From the NCBI GenBank assembly GCA_964491375.1, contig CAZBGL010000334.1, positions 1 through 5,062 on the forward strand: a stretch of DNA of 5,062 nt. Direction: 5' to 3'. Shown here piece by piece: positions 1 through 5,062 of the stretch (the first letter of the stretch is position 1; the number at the start of each line of letters is the position of its first letter). The position numbers and the translations under genes are program-made. Source of the stretch: CAZBGL01 sp964491375. GTDB taxonomy: Bacteria > Desulfobacterota > Deferrisomatia > Deferrisomatales > Deferrisomataceae. The notes below the pieces were generated by a model. It ran no database searches. It saw only the letters and a list, made by a program, of their open reading frames with translations, and was not told the DNA's origin.

Positions 1-110
1 TCGGCGATGTCGCTCACCGCCACGAACTCGAAGTCCGGATCCCGGTAGCCGATGCGGAAAAGGTTGCGGCCGATGCGCCCGAAGCCCGAGATGCCGATCC
101 GGATGGCCAT
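1..110 (-). CDS. gap: Type I glyceraldehyde-3-phosphate dehydrogenase, N-terminal fragment (runs off the left edge)
   Basis: GAPDH oxidises and phosphorylates glyceraldehyde-3-phosphate to 1,3-bisphosphoglycerate with NAD(P)+ in cytoplasmic glycolysis, or the reverse in gluconeogenesis. Only the first 36 codons are inside the window. They read MAIRIGISGFGRIGRNLFR, then about 17 more residues ending in VAVSDIA. This is the first beta strand and dinucleotide-binding glycine loop (GFGRIGR, residues 9-15) of the Rossmann fold. The ATG at 110 is preceded by GGAGGG (116-121) with a 5-base spacer, which supports this start. The family usually has Asn before GFGRIGR; here it is Ser8. The catalytic Cys and the C-terminal domain lie outside the window, so cofactor preference and integrity cannot be judged. 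A terminator separates it from the tRNAs and a candidate promoter lies upstream, so it is probably its own transcription unit. Confidence 0.93.
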   Translation of the reverse strand, partial: MAIRIGISGFGRIGRNLFRIGYRDPDFEFVAVSDIA

Positions 111-152
111 GGCCGCCCTCCGTCGGAAGGGGTCCCGGAAGAGGCGCTCTTC

Positions 153-180
153 AAGATAATCCCGCCCGGAACGAAGGCAA
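153..180 (-). promoter_or_regulatory. Candidate sigma-70 promoter of gap
   Basis: On the minus strand a -35-like TTGCCT (175-180) is followed after 16 bases by a -10-like TATCTT (153-158). Each matches the sigma-70 consensus at four of six positions. It lies between the tRNA operon terminator and the gap start and would give a leader of roughly 35 bases. The match is only fair, so this is a prediction. Something must restart transcription here if the upstream terminator works. Nothing else is recognisable in the 111-207 interval apart from the gap ribosome binding site. Confidence 0.35.
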
Positions 181-207
181 GGGAGGGAAAGCGGCGTGCA
201 CCCAAAT

Positions 208-238
208 GGAAAGGGGCTGCACATGGCAGCCCCTTTCC
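208..238 (-). terminator. Rho-independent terminator after the tRNA pair
   Basis: A perfect 13-bp inverted repeat (GGAAAGGGGCTGC, 208-220, and its complement, 226-238) encloses a 5-base loop. The stem begins 6 bases beyond the encoded CCA end of tRNA-Asp. On the minus strand the descending arm ends in CCCCTTTCC and is followed by ATTTGGG, so the uridine tract is short and interrupted. The stem strength and position right after a stable RNA gene support termination of the hup-tRNA transcript. The weak U tract could let some transcription continue into gap. Confidence 0.8.
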
Positions 239-244
239 GGAATC

Positions 245-321
245 TGGCGGGAGCGACGAGACTCGAACTCGCGACCTCCGGCGTGACAGGCCGGCGTTCT
301 AACCGACTGAACTACGCCCCC
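245..321 (-). tRNA. tRNA-Asp, anticodon GTC
   Basis: The 77-base minus-strand gene folds into a full cloverleaf. The acceptor stem is GGGGGCG with CGCTCCC (one G-U pair), the D stem GTTC/GAAC, and the anticodon stem CCGGC/GCCGG around the loop CTGTCAC. The variable loop is AGGTC, and the T arm is GCGAG-TTCGAGT-CTCGT. The anticodon GTC is at 285-287. The discriminator base is G, as expected for Asp identity, and the 3' CCA is encoded (245-247). It decodes GAC and GAT codons. It lies 29 bases downstream of tRNA-Val and directly ahead of the terminator, so it is the last gene of that transcript. Confidence 0.97.
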
Positions 322-350
322 GCAGAACTGGAACTGTCACCGTATCCTGA

Positions 351-426
351 TGGTAGGCGGAACAGGAGTCGAACCTGCGACCTCCGGCTTGTAAGGCCGG
401 CGCTCTCACCACTGAGCTATCCGCCT
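351..426 (-). tRNA. tRNA-Val, anticodon TAC
   Basis: The 76-base minus-strand gene has a fully paired acceptor stem (AGGCGGA with TCCGCCT), D stem GCTC/GAGC, and anticodon stem CCGGC/GCCGG around the loop CTTACAA. The variable loop is AGGTC, and the T arm is GCAGG-TTCGACT-CCTGT. The anticodon TAC is at 391-393, the discriminator is A, and CCA is encoded (351-353). It reads GTA and, with wobble modification, other valine codons. The 5' end lies only 16 bases after the hup stop codon and no promoter is visible between them, so it is most likely released from a hup-tRNA precursor by RNase P and other nucleases. Confidence 0.97.
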
Positions 427-442
427 GCGCGTTCAGGCCCGT

Positions 443-715
443 TCAGGCGACCTTGTCCCGGAGGGCCTTGCCCGCCTTGAACTTGGGGGCCTTCCCCCCC
501 GGGATCTGGATCTCCTCCCCGGACCGAGGGTTGCGGCCCTTGCGAGGCTTGCGATCGGTCACGCTGAAGGTGCCGAACCCCACCAGGGTGACCTTCTCGC
601 CCCTTTTGAGGGCCTCGGCCACGGTCTCGGTAAACGCCTCGAGGAACCGCTTGGCGGCCGCCTTGGACGTATTCGCCCGATCGGCCATGGCTTCGATCAG
701 TTCCGCCTTGGTCAC
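443..715 (-). CDS. hup: HU-family histone-like DNA-binding protein (start corrected to GTG)
   Basis: This is a small basic nucleoid protein that binds and bends DNA as a dimer. The product is 90 residues, the classic HU length. The N-terminal helical dimerisation part (MTKAELIEAMADRA, to about residue 40) is followed by the beta-sheet core VTLVGFGTF (42-50). Next come the DNA-clasping arm with GRNPRSGEEI (60-69), where Pro63 is the intercalating proline of the family, and the C-terminal AGKALRD helix. The frame stays open to a TTG at 721, but that codon abuts the AAGGAGG box with no spacer. GTG at 715 has a 6-base spacer and gives the usual MTKAEL start, so it is preferred. The gene follows lon and has its own promoter. 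HU is a reported Lon substrate in E. coli, so the adjacency may be functional. HU and IHF subunits are related; the length and arm sequence favour HU. Confidence 0.95.
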   Translation of the reverse strand: MTKAELIEAMADRANTSKAAAKRFLEAFTETVAEALKRGEKVTLVGFGTFSVTDRKPRKGRNPRSGEEIQIPGGKAPKFKAGKALRDKVA

Positions 716-721
716 GGCCAA

Positions 722-728
722 CCTCCTT
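722..728 (-). promoter_or_regulatory. Strong Shine-Dalgarno site that decides the hup start
   Basis: AAGGAGG (728 down to 722 on the minus strand, extendable by one T at 721) is a near-perfect anti-16S match. It ends six bases before GTG at 715, an ideal spacing, but runs directly into the in-frame TTG at 721-719. This makes the GTG the real start and removes two residues from the longest possible reading frame. Confidence 0.88.
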
Positions 729-754
729 GCACGCGGGTCCGGGGACAGGCGGGC

Positions 755-784
755 CTTATATCAGGGGCCTGCTCCGGGTGTCAA
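755..784 (-). promoter_or_regulatory. Sigma-70 promoter of hup (and probably the two tRNAs)
   Basis: On the minus strand a perfect -35 hexamer TTGACA (779-784) and a -10 TATAAG (755-760, five of six matches) are separated by 18 bases. The -35 begins only four bases after the lon stop codon. Transcription would start near 748 and give a leader of about 33 bases before the hup GTG. No terminator is seen before tRNA-Asp, so the same promoter probably supplies tRNA-Val and tRNA-Asp. The -10 lies in an imperfect 12-base dyad (CCTTATATCAGG, 754-765) that could be an operator, although this may be chance. Confidence 0.8.
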
Positions 785-788
785 GTCC

Positions 789-3251
789 CTATTGGATGGC
801 CCGCGCCCCCTCCTGCTCCACGGGGGGCATGGGGGCCTGGGAGGGGACGCCCAGGATCTCCTCCACGGTGCGCACGCGATCCCGGTTGCCCGACAGGATG
901 GAACGCGGGTCGTCGGTCTCCAGGGACCGCTCGAGCACCTGATCCATGTGCTCCACGTACACGATCTCGAGGTCCCGGAGCACGTTCCGGGGCAGGTCCA
1001 GGTCGGCCACGTCCTTGTCGTTCTCCCGGGGAAGGAGCACGGTGCGGATGTGGCCCCGGTGGGCCGCCAGCAGCTTTTCCTTCACCCCGCCGATGGGCAG
1101 CACCTTGCCCCGAAGGGTGATCTCGCCGGTCATGGCCACGTCCCGACGGACCGGAATGCCGGTCAGCGCCGACGTCAGGGCCGTGGCCATGGTGATGCCG
1201 GCCGACGGGCCGTCCTTGGGGATCGCCCCTTCGGGCACGTGGATGTGGATGTCGATCTTCTGGTAGAAGTCCCGTTCCAGGCCCAGGCGCAGGGCGCGAC
1301 TGCGCACGTAGGAGACCGCCGCCCGGGCCGACTCCATCATCACCTCGCCCAGTTTGCCCGTGATGGTCAGGTTCCCCTTGCCGGGCAGGAGGGCCACCTC
1401 GATGCCGAGCAGTTCTCCGCCGGTCTCGGTCCACGCCAGGCCCGTGGCGTAGCCCACCTCGCTCTTTTCCTCCTTGACCCCGTACTTGTACTTGGGCGCG
1501 CCTAGGTGGCGGCGCACGGCCGAAGGGGTGATGCGGTGGCGTTTGGATCGATCCGTCCCCTCGGTCACCACAGCCTTGGCGACCCGCCGGCAGATCTTTG
1601 CGATCATGCGCTCCAGGTTGCGCACGCCGGCCTCCCGCGTGTACCGACGGATGATCTCGAGAAGAGCCCCGTCCGTGAAGCGGATCTGCTCCGGGGTGAG
1701 CCCGTTCATTTCGATCTGCTTGGGTACCAGGTGGCGCTTGGCGATCTCGAGCTTCTCCAGTTCGGTGTATCCGGCGATCCGGATGATCTCCATCCGATCC
1801 TGGAGGGGTTCCGGGATGTTCGGCAGGTAGTTGGCCGTGGTGATGAACAGCACCCGGCTGAGATCGTAGTCCAAGTCCAGGTAGTGGTCGTTGAACGCGT
1901 CGTTCTGTTCCGGGTCCAGCACCTCCAGGAGCGCCGCAGCCGGGTCCCCGCGAAAGTCCATGCTGAGCTTGTCCACCTCGTCCAGCAGGAACACCGGATT
2001 GGAACTCTTGGCCTTCTTGAGGCACTGGAGGATCTTGCCGGGCATGGACCCGATGTAGGTCCGGCGGTGGCCCCGGATCTGGGCCTCGTCGCGCACCCCG
2101 CCGAGGCTTAGGCGCACGAAGTTGCGGCCCACGGCCCGGGCGATCGAACGGGCCAGGCTCGTCTTCCCCACCCCGGGCGGGCCTACGAAACACAGGATGG
2201 GGGCCTTGGTGGTGCCTACCAGCTTGAGCACCGCCAGGTACTCCAGGATCCGCTCCTTGACCTCCTTGAGCCCGTAGTGATCTTCGTCCAGGATCCTCTG
2301 GGCCCGGGGGATGTCCACCTTGTCCTCGGTGACCTCGTTCCACGGAAGCTCCAGGATCCAGTCGATGTAGGTCCGCACCACCGTGGCCTCGGCCGACAAC
2401 GGCGACATCATCTTGAGGCGCTGGAGCTCCTTGCGGGCCTTCTCCTTGGCCTCCTCGGGCATGTCCTTCTCTTCGATCCGCTTGGCCAGCTCGCGGATCT
2501 CGGCCTGGGCGTCCTCACCCTCGCCCAGCTCCTTTTGGATCGCCTTCATCTGCTCGTTGAGGTAGTACTCCTTCTGGGTCCGTTCCATCTGTTTCTTGAC
2601 CCGGCGTTTGATCCGCTGCTCGAGCTCCAACACCTCGGCCTCGGCCTGCATCAGCTCGTACAGGCGCTCAAGCCGCTTTACCGGGTCCACGATCTCCAGC
2701 AGTTCCTGCTTGGCGGTGGTCTTGACGGACAGGTGGGCCGCGATCGTGTCGGCGAGCCGCCCGGGCTCTTCGATGGTCTCGGCCGAGCCCACCAGCTCGG
2801 AGGGGAGCTTCTTGTTGAGCTTCACGTACTGGGCGAACCCTTCGAGGGTGGTCCGCATGAGCGCCCGGGCCTCGGGCGTGTCCACCGGGGGCTCGTCCAG
2901 TTCCTCGGCTTGGGCCAGGAAGTAACGGTCGGTGGACAAGAACGCCCGGATCCGCGCCCTGCGCTTGCCCTCGACGAGCACCTTCACGGTGCCGTCGGGC
3001 AGCTTCAGCAGTTGGATGATCGCCCCCACCGTTCCCATGGTGTAGATGTCCCCCGGAGCGGGGTCGTTGATCTTGGCCTCCTTCTGGGCGGCCAGCAGGA
3101 TGTCCCGCTCCCCGGCCATGGCCTCTTCGAGGGCGGCGATGGATTTTTCGCGCCCCACGAACAGCGGGATCACCATGTGGGGAAACACCACCACGTCCCT
3201 CAAGGGGATCAGGGGCAGAACGCGGTCCTTGGAAAACCAGCTCGCTCTCAT
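789..3251 (-). CDS. lon: ATP-dependent endopeptidase Lon (La)
   Basis: Lon is a cytoplasmic hexameric AAA+ serine protease that unfolds and degrades misfolded and selected regulatory proteins. From the ATG at 3251 it has 820 residues, slightly longer than the 784 of E. coli. The N-terminal LON domain starts at VLPLIPLRDVVVFPHM (about 11-26) and reaches about 200; a charged, probably coiled-coil stretch follows (about 200-285). The AAA+ module has Walker A GPPGVGKT (357-364), Walker B FLLDEVDK (421-428) and sensor-1 FITTAN (469-474). The protease domain has the dyad Ser683 (KDGPSAG) and Lys726 (GGVKEKLL), 43 residues apart as in E. coli. The last 40 or so residues form a Pro/Glu-containing tail beyond the conserved core. 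The frame extends to a TTG at 3260, but GGAG at 3255-3258 and a hairpin over that region favour the ATG. clpX ends 15 bases upstream. No heat-shock promoter is visible next to the start. Confidence 0.97.
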   Translation of the reverse strand: MRASWFSKDRVLPLIPLRDVVVFPHMVIPLFVGREKSIAALEEAMAGERDILLAAQKEAKINDPAPGDIYTMGTVGAIIQLLKLPDGTVKVLVEGKRRARIRAFLSTDRYFLAQAEELDEPPVDTPEARALMRTTLEGFAQYVKLNKKLPSELVGSAETIEEPGRLADTIAAHLSVKTTAKQELLEIVDPVKRLERLYELMQAEAEVLELEQRIKRRVKKQMERTQKEYYLNEQMKAIQKELGEGEDAQAEIRELAKRIEEKDMPEEAKEKARKELQRLKMMSPLSAEATVVRTYIDWILELPWNEVTEDKVDIPRAQRILDEDHYGLKEVKERILEYLAVLKLVGTTKAPILCFVGPPGVGKTSLARSIARAVGRNFVRLSLGGVRDEAQIRGHRRTYIGSMPGKILQCLKKAKSSNPVFLLDEVDKLSMDFRGDPAAALLEVLDPEQNDAFNDHYLDLDYDLSRVLFITTANYLPNIPEPLQDRMEIIRIAGYTELEKLEIAKRHLVPKQIEMNGLTPEQIRFTDGALLEIIRRYTREAGVRNLERMIAKICRRVAKAVVTEGTDRSKRHRITPSAVRRHLGAPKYKYGVKEEKSEVGYATGLAWTETGGELLGIEVALLPGKGNLTITGKLGEVMMESARAAVSYVRSRALRLGLERDFYQKIDIHIHVPEGAIPKDGPSAGITMATALTSALTGIPVRRDVAMTGEITLRGKVLPIGGVKEKLLAAHRGHIRTVLLPRENDKDVADLDLPRNVLRDLEIVYVEHMDQVLERSLETDDPRSILSGNRDRVRTVEEILGVPSQAPMPPVEQEGARAIQ

Positions 3252-3254
3252 GAT

Positions 3255-3258
3255 CTCC
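3255..3258 (-). promoter_or_regulatory. Ribosome binding site supporting the lon ATG start
   Basis: GGAG on the minus strand lies three bases before ATG 3251. The spacing is a little short but usable. The alternative TTG at 3260-3258 overlaps this site and comes one base after the strong hairpin at the clpX end, which makes it a poorer start. The choice changes the protein by only three residues. Confidence 0.55.
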
Positions 3259-3261
3259 AAA

Positions 3262-3285
3262 CCGCCTCAGGCCGTGCCGAGGCGG
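3262..3285 (-). other. Intercistronic hairpin over the clpX stop codon, ahead of lon
   Basis: On the minus strand CCGCCTC-GGC pairs with GCC-T-GAGGCGG, giving ten G/C-rich pairs, one bulged T and a three-base loop. The clpX TGA (3269-3267) sits in the downstream arm. The structure is followed by TTT and then the lon GGAG. The three-T run is too short to call a terminator. More likely it tunes translation of lon or mRNA stability, because a ribosome finishing clpX would melt it. Function is inference. Confidence 0.5.
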
Positions 3286-4526
3286 CCCTCGTCGGATTCC
3301 TCGAAACAGTAGATCGGCCGCTCGCCGCTCAGGATGACATCCTCGTTGATGATGACCTCTCGCACGTTCTTGAGCGACGGCACCTCGTACATCACATCGA
3401 GCATCACGGATTCCAGGATGGCGCGAAGCCCCCGGGCTCCGGTCTTGCGCCGCATGGCCTCGTGGGCGATGGCCCGTAGCGCGCCGTCCGTGAACGTCAG
3501 TTCCACGCCTTCCATTTCGAGCAGTTTCCGGTACTGCTTGACCAGGGCGTTCTTGGGCTCGGTGAGGATGCGCACCAGCGCGTCTTCGTCGAGCTCGTGC
3601 AGCGCTGCGTGGACCGGCAGCCGGCCCACGAACTCCGGGATCAGCCCGAACTTGATGAGGTCCTGGGGCTCCACCCGTTCCAGCAGCCCCTCCTTGCGCT
3701 TCTCGCTGCGGGTCCGGACCTGGGCGCCGAAGCCGATGCTTTTGCGCCCGATCCGCTGTACCACGATGTCCTCCAGGCCCACGAAGGCGCCCCCGCAGAT
3801 GAACAGGATGTTGCGGGTGTCCACCTTGATGTAGTCCTGCTGGGGGTGCTTGCGGCCGCCCTTGGGCGGGACCGAGGCCACGGTGCCCTCCAGGATCTTG
3901 AGCAGGGCCTGCTGCACGCCCTCTCCGCTCACGTCCCGGGTGATGCTGGGCCCCTCGGATTTCTTGGCGATCTTGTCGATCTCGTCGATGTAGACGATTC
4001 CCTTCGAAGCCTTTTCCACGTCGTAGTCGGCGTTTTGCAGCAGGTTCAGAATGATGTTCTCCACGTCCTCGCCCACGTAGCCGGCCTCGGTGAGGCTGGT
4101 GGCGTCGGCCATGGCGAACGGCACCTTGAGCATGCGGGCCAGGCTCTGGGCCAGCAGGGTTTTCCCGCATCCCGTGGGCCCGATCAGGAGAATGTTGGAC
4201 TTTTCCAGCTCCACCTCCTCACGGGGGCGGGTGTGGGTGTAGATCCGTTTGTAGTGGTTGTACACCGCCACCGAGAGGACCTTCTTGGCCTGTTCCTGTC
4301 CGATCACGTATTCGTCCAGGAAGGCCTTGATCTCGGCCGGGGAAGGGAGTTCGTCGCCGAGTACGTCCTCCGGGCTCCCCTCCTCGGCGATGATGTCGTT
4401 GCACAGGGTGATGCACTCGTCGCAGATGTAGGCGGAAGGGCCCGCGATGAGCTTGCGCACCTCGTCCTGCCCCTTGCCGCAGAACGAGCAGTACAGCCCT
4501 CCACCCTTGCCCTTCTTGGTGTTCAC
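3267..4526 (-). CDS. clpX: ATP-dependent Clp protease ATP-binding subunit ClpX
   Basis: ClpX is a hexameric AAA+ unfoldase that recognises tagged substrates, unfolds them and threads them into ClpP. The product has 419 residues, close to the 424 of E. coli. The N-terminal zinc-binding domain has Cys13, Cys16, Cys35 and Cys38. The AAA+ module has Walker A GPTGCGKT (116-123), pore-1 GYVG (149-152), Walker B IVYIDEID (177-184), an RKH pore loop (225-227), and sensor-2 GARGLR (363-368). The IGF loop (264-266) that docks into ClpP pockets is intact, so this ClpX should work with the neighbouring ClpP. The start is GTG at 4526, with GGGAG (4536-4540) nine bases upstream. clpP ends 30 bases before it, so the two are almost certainly cotranscribed. 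No internal defect is seen. Confidence 0.98.
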   Translation of the reverse strand: MNTKKGKGGGLYCSFCGKGQDEVRKLIAGPSAYICDECITLCNDIIAEEGSPEDVLGDELPSPAEIKAFLDEYVIGQEQAKKVLSVAVYNHYKRIYTHTRPREEVELEKSNILLIGPTGCGKTLLAQSLARMLKVPFAMADATSLTEAGYVGEDVENIILNLLQNADYDVEKASKGIVYIDEIDKIAKKSEGPSITRDVSGEGVQQALLKILEGTVASVPPKGGRKHPQQDYIKVDTRNILFICGGAFVGLEDIVVQRIGRKSIGFGAQVRTRSEKRKEGLLERVEPQDLIKFGLIPEFVGRLPVHAALHELDEDALVRILTEPKNALVKQYRKLLEMEGVELTFTDGALRAIAHEAMRRKTGARGLRAILESVMLDVMYEVPSLKNVREVIINEDVILSGERPIYCFEESDEGRLGTA

Positions 4527-4540
4527 GTCTTGCGTCTCCC

Positions 4541-4557
4541 GGGCGGAAACGCCGCCC
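4541..4557 (-). other. Intercistronic hairpin at the clpP-clpX junction
   Basis: On the minus strand GGGCGG pairs perfectly with CCGCCC around a five-base CGTTT loop. The first paired base is the G of the clpP TAG stop, and the stem ends directly beside the clpX ribosome binding site GGGAG. No T run follows, so it is not a terminator. It could couple clpX translation to clpP or set the ratio of the two subunits; this is inference. Confidence 0.45.
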
Positions 4558-5062
4558 TATCCCTCGGGTCTACGCTCGATGACCTTGTCAATAATACCAT
4601 ACGCCAGGGCCTGCTCCCCGTCCATGAAGAAGTCCCGCTCGGTGTCCTGGCGCACGGTCTCCAAGTCCTTGCCGGTGTGCTTGGCCAGAATGCGGTTCAG
4701 GGTTTCCCGCACCCTGAGGATCTCCCGGGCGTGGATCTCCACGTCCGTGGCCTGCCCCTGGAATCCCCCGATGGGCTGATGGATCATGATGCGGGAGTGC
4801 GGCAGGGCCCAGCGCTTGCCGGGTGTGCCGGCCGCGAGCAGGAGCGCTCCCATGCTGGCGGCCTGCCCCAGGCACAGCGTGCACACGTCGGGCCGAACGT
4901 ACTGCATGGTGTCGTAGATCGCAAGGCCGGCCGTGACCTGGCCCCCCGGGGTGTTGATGTAGAGGAAGATATCGGCCTTGGGGTCCTCCGACTCCAGGAA
5001 CAGCATCTGGGCGATCACCACGTTGGCCACGGCGTCGTCGATGGGGGAACCCAGAAAGATGA
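4557..5062 (-). CDS. clpP: ATP-dependent Clp protease proteolytic subunit ClpP (5' end outside the window)
   Basis: ClpP is a serine peptidase that forms a double-heptamer chamber and degrades proteins fed by ClpX. The reading frame is open through the right edge, so the true start is beyond 5062. The 167 codons present begin at IFLGSPIDDAVAN, which corresponds to roughly residue 30 of a family member of about 200 residues. The GTG at 5030 is internal and not the start. The catalytic triad is complete: Ser in GQAASMGA (codon 4854-4856), His in MIHQP 25 residues later, and the second Asp of DTERD 49 residues after that. These spacings equal those in E. coli. Family landmarks YINTPGG, GFQGQATD and IHAREIL are present. 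clpX follows after 30 bases. The promoter, any propeptide and any upstream gene such as tig cannot be seen. Confidence 0.98.
   Translation of the reverse strand, partial: IFLGSPIDDAVANVVIAQMLFLESEDPKADIFLYINTPGGQVTAGLAIYDTMQYVRPDVCTLCLGQAASMGALLLAAGTPGKRWALPHSRIMIHQPIGGFQGQATDVEIHAREILRVRETLNRILAKHTGKDLETVRQDTERDFFMDGEQALAYGIIDKVIERRPEG

Noticed and set aside
245..426. tRNA genes as an integration (att) site
   Set aside because: tRNA genes are common attachment sites, but both are intact, no tRNA 3'-end copy occurs elsewhere in the window, and no integrase or atypical segment is present.
431..448. Short direct repeat GTTCAGGC at 431-438 and 441-448 around the hup stop
   Set aside because: Two eight-base copies ten bases apart are too short and isolated to support a function; local slippage or chance explains them.
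196..480. Plus-strand open frame of 94 codons
   Set aside because: It runs across the terminator hairpin, both tRNA genes in antisense and the end of hup, so it is not a plausible gene.
3252..3400. A separate heat-shock promoter for lon at the end of clpX
   Set aside because: I looked for a CTTGAA-like and CCCCAT-like pair upstream of lon on the minus strand and found no convincing match. lon seems to depend on clpP-clpX transcription or on a promoter I cannot recognise.
453..3479. Long plus-strand open frames opposite hup, lon and clpX (for example 453-1505, 1506-2111 and 2277-3479)
   Set aside because: They mirror GC-rich genes on the other strand. Their products are low-complexity (rich in His, Leu, Gly, Arg), match no known family, and conflict with unmistakable Lon, ClpX and HU reading frames.
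781..4170. Long minus-strand frames overlapping lon and clpX (781-2343 and 2668-4170)
   Set aside because: These are out-of-frame shadows of lon and clpX, with Gly/Arg/Pro/Ala-rich translations and no recognisable domains. One crosses the clpX-lon junction.
5028..5030. GTG at 5030 as the clpP start
   Set aside because: The frame remains open to the window edge and the upstream codons encode conserved ClpP sequence (IFLGSPIDDA), so the real start is outside.

Overview
The window is a GC-rich, gene-dense piece of bacterial chromosome. It carries a textbook protein quality-control cluster with every gene on the minus strand. In transcription order (right to left) it holds clpP (5' end cut off by the window), clpX, lon, an HU-family gene (hup), tRNA-Val(TAC), tRNA-Asp(GTC), a Rho-independent terminator, and the first 36 codons of a glyceraldehyde-3-phosphate dehydrogenase gene (gap) running off the left edge. 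The clpP-clpX-lon-hup order is well known in Proteobacteria. High GC, the sequence style of Lon and HU, and the attached tRNA pair and gap suggest a deltaproteobacterial (Desulfobacterota-like) genome. That placement is inference only, because no taxonomic marker is present.

Right part (3252-5062): clpP supplies the protease chamber and clpX the AAA+ unfoldase that feeds it. ClpX has an intact zinc finger, Walker motifs, pore loops and the IGF loop that docks on ClpP. The clpP-clpX and clpX-lon gaps are 30 and 15 bases. At each boundary a GC-rich hairpin covers the upstream stop codon and is followed at once by the next gene's ribosome binding site, which suggests translational coupling.

Middle (789-3251): lon encodes a full-length Lon protease with N-terminal substrate domain, AAA+ module and Ser-Lys protease domain, all key residues present. 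A near-consensus sigma-70 promoter (TTGACA, 18 bases, TATAAG) sits directly after the lon stop and drives hup. The Shine-Dalgarno position shows that hup starts at a GTG (715), not at the upstream in-frame TTG, giving the canonical 90-residue HU.

Left part (1-442): tRNA-Val begins only 16 bases after the hup stop, and tRNA-Asp follows after 29 bases. A perfect 13-bp hairpin terminator starts 6 bases past the tRNA-Asp CCA end. hup and both tRNAs therefore look like one mixed mRNA/tRNA transcription unit needing processing. gap then restarts with its own probable promoter and a good ribosome binding site.

No gene-free stretch exceeds 300 bases. I found no mobile element, CRISPR array, phage remnant or broken gene. 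This is an ordinary core-genome region, and I see no previously undescribed system in it. The points worth a second look are regulatory details and start-site choices.
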